Shown here: positions 31,894 through 32,634 of the stretch, piece after piece
How positions within the stretch are numbered: the stretch's first letter is position 1
Layout of the letters: each line of letters opens with the position of its first letter
Source of the DNA: Candidatus Kaiserbacteria bacterium RIFCSPLOWO2_01_FULL_45_25
Lineage (GTDB): Bacteria; Patescibacteriota; Minisyncoccia; Phycocordibacterales; UBA918
Direction: 5' to 3'
DNA length: 32,634 nt
Assembly: GCA_001781415.1 (NCBI GenBank)
Contig: MFLT01000001.1
Coordinates: 18,966-51,599 of the forward strand
Position numbers and translations under genes: made by a program
Notes under the pieces: generated by a model
Told to the model about the DNA's origin: nothing
Databases searched by the model: none
The model's input: only the letters and a program-made list of their open reading frames with translations

Positions 31894-32634
31894 ATGAATA
31901 CCTTTCTGGAAGTAATAAAAGATTTGTGGCAGTTTGCTTTAGAGCAACTTACATTTAGTGATTCACCAAGTGTGGTGGTGGAGGCGGAGGTGGAGCCAAA
32001 AGCAACACCAATTGCTATAACTACACAACCAGTTCAAGCCAAGCCAATGACTCTGCCGCTACACACTGCCGGAACGGGAGTGTATGTGTCTGCACTTGAG
32101 GCGTCAGTATTTTATCGCCCAGTTTTGACCTACGATGGAGTACTGACTCGGTTGCCGTACTCTACAGCCCTAACCGTACTCGGATTTGAAGGTCGGTTTG
32201 CCCGAGTGGTAATTGGAGACACTACTGGATTTGTCCTTAAAGACGACATCACTGAGCAGAAGAAAGATATTTTTCCAGATTTTTTGTCTGAAGAAATTTA
32301 TTCATTTAATCATCCAGATACCAAAAAGGTTCGTAAGTTTCTAAAGGATGAGTTTTTTGCTGAGCCGCTATATCTTCCGCTTCAGGCAGTTGAATTTGTT
32401 CTGTTTAGACTTAACTGTGAAGGACGAACCATCTCTTGGCCTAGTGAGCGACCACGATTGGCTGGACGGTGGCAGACTATCCTCAAAGGCCGTGCTGGGA
32501 TTCAGATTGGAGTGTTGCCAAAGGCTGGTGCGGTCATGGAATTTTTAAAGCCAGATGGAACTGGATTTATTGGATACACCAAAGCGGTTCATGTTGATGA
32601 TGCAATTGTGCTGCAGAGTGTCGGACGTTTGATT
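31894..32634 (+). CDS. SH3-like / CHAP-like protein, 3' end beyond window
   Basis: At least 247 codons, no stop before the window edge. A charged N-terminus with a Pro/Glu/Thr linker, then an SH3b-like domain (VYVSALEASVFYRP to GDTTGFVLKDDI). Next is a region with the outline of a CHAP/NlpC-type amidase: LNCEGRTISWPSERP (Cys175 at the nucleophile position), RWQTILKGRAGIQIGVLPKA and GTGFIGYTKAVHVDDAIV. Where active CHAP domains have GHV, this one reads GFI, so the catalytic His seems to be missing. It starts 27 nt after the bactofilin-like gene. It may be a wall-binding but inactive homologue. Confidence 0.6.
   Translation, partial: MNTFLEVIKDLWQFALEQLTFSDSPSVVVEAEVEPKATPIAITTQPVQAKPMTLPLHTAGTGVYVSALEASVFYRPVLTYDGVLTRLPYSTALTVLGFEGRFARVVIGDTTGFVLKDDITEQKKDIFPDFLSEEIYSFNHPDTKKVRKFLKDEFFAEPLYLPLQAVEFVLFRLNCEGRTISWPSERPRLAGRWQTILKGRAGIQIGVLPKAGAVMEFLKPDGTGFIGYTKAVHVDDAIVLQSVGRLI

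Noticed and set aside
1..32634. Search for CRISPR arrays, transposases, phage genes, toxin-antitoxin pairs, tRNA and rRNA genes
   Set aside because: No regularly spaced repeats, no integrase or transposase motifs and no tRNA- or rRNA-like sequence were found by reading. A tRNAscan/Infernal run would confirm this.

Overview
The window looks like a chromosomal segment from a Candidate Phyla Radiation bacterium (Patescibacteria, most like the Parcubacteria/Paceibacteria side). This is inferred from the style of the genes, not from a marker gene. Many proteins are small, membrane-anchored and of unknown function, genes are packed 1-10 nt apart, and many start codons lie 6-8 nt after a -10 box with no ribosome binding site (probably leaderless mRNAs). 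TGA is used as a normal stop (for example at 8179 and 13369), so this is not a code-25 Gracilibacteria/Absconditabacteria genome. No rRNA, tRNA, CRISPR array, transposase or phage gene was seen.

Layout: (1) 23-2127, minus strand: a membrane-tethered xylose-binding-like protein and a HAMP sensor with no output domain. (2) 2216-2776: unknown soluble protein. (3) 2870-6877: a copper operon, csoR - copA - HMA/DsbD-like membrane protein - cupredoxin-like protein, with a palindromic operator inside its promoter. (4) 7029-12452: SRPBCC protein, Nudix hydrolase, an unknown Cys-containing protein, an FMN-binding split-barrel protein, a DUF84 nucleotide phosphatase, a GH3 beta-glucosidase, a small membrane protein and a YbjQ protein. 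Two copies of a palindromic repeat with a GGTTAACC core lie here. (5) 12529-15962: SDR oxidoreductase, DedA protein, an extremely acidic peptidoglycan-binding-domain protein and an unknown 161-aa protein. (6) 16124-18040: a P1B-4 metal ATPase. (7) 18111-21641: anchored unknown proteins, a short MgtE-type Mg transporter, DgkA and a methyltransferase, with two copies of a 123-nt structured repeat in opposite orientation. (8) 21788-25568: a DsbA-like protein, two ATP-grasp ligases and a possible GNAT/FemAB-like acyltransferase. (9) 25609-30103: a tight cluster of a YHYH-like surface protein, an unknown Trp-rich protein, GH1, an EamA transporter and a membrane-anchored clan GH-A glycosidase. (10) 30242-32634: two tiny membrane proteins, a bactofilin-like membrane protein and an SH3/CHAP-like protein cut by the window end.

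The common themes are metal handling (copper, iron/cobalt-type and magnesium transport), scavenging of sugars at the envelope (GH3, GH1, GH-A, sugar-binding protein), and envelope modification (DgkA, DsbA-like, ATP-grasp ligases). The most unusual content is not coding. Two unrelated families of structured repeats begin just after stop codons. There is also a sharp split between leaderless genes and three minus-strand genes that carry a full -35/-10 promoter plus a CAGGAGA Shine-Dalgarno sequence.
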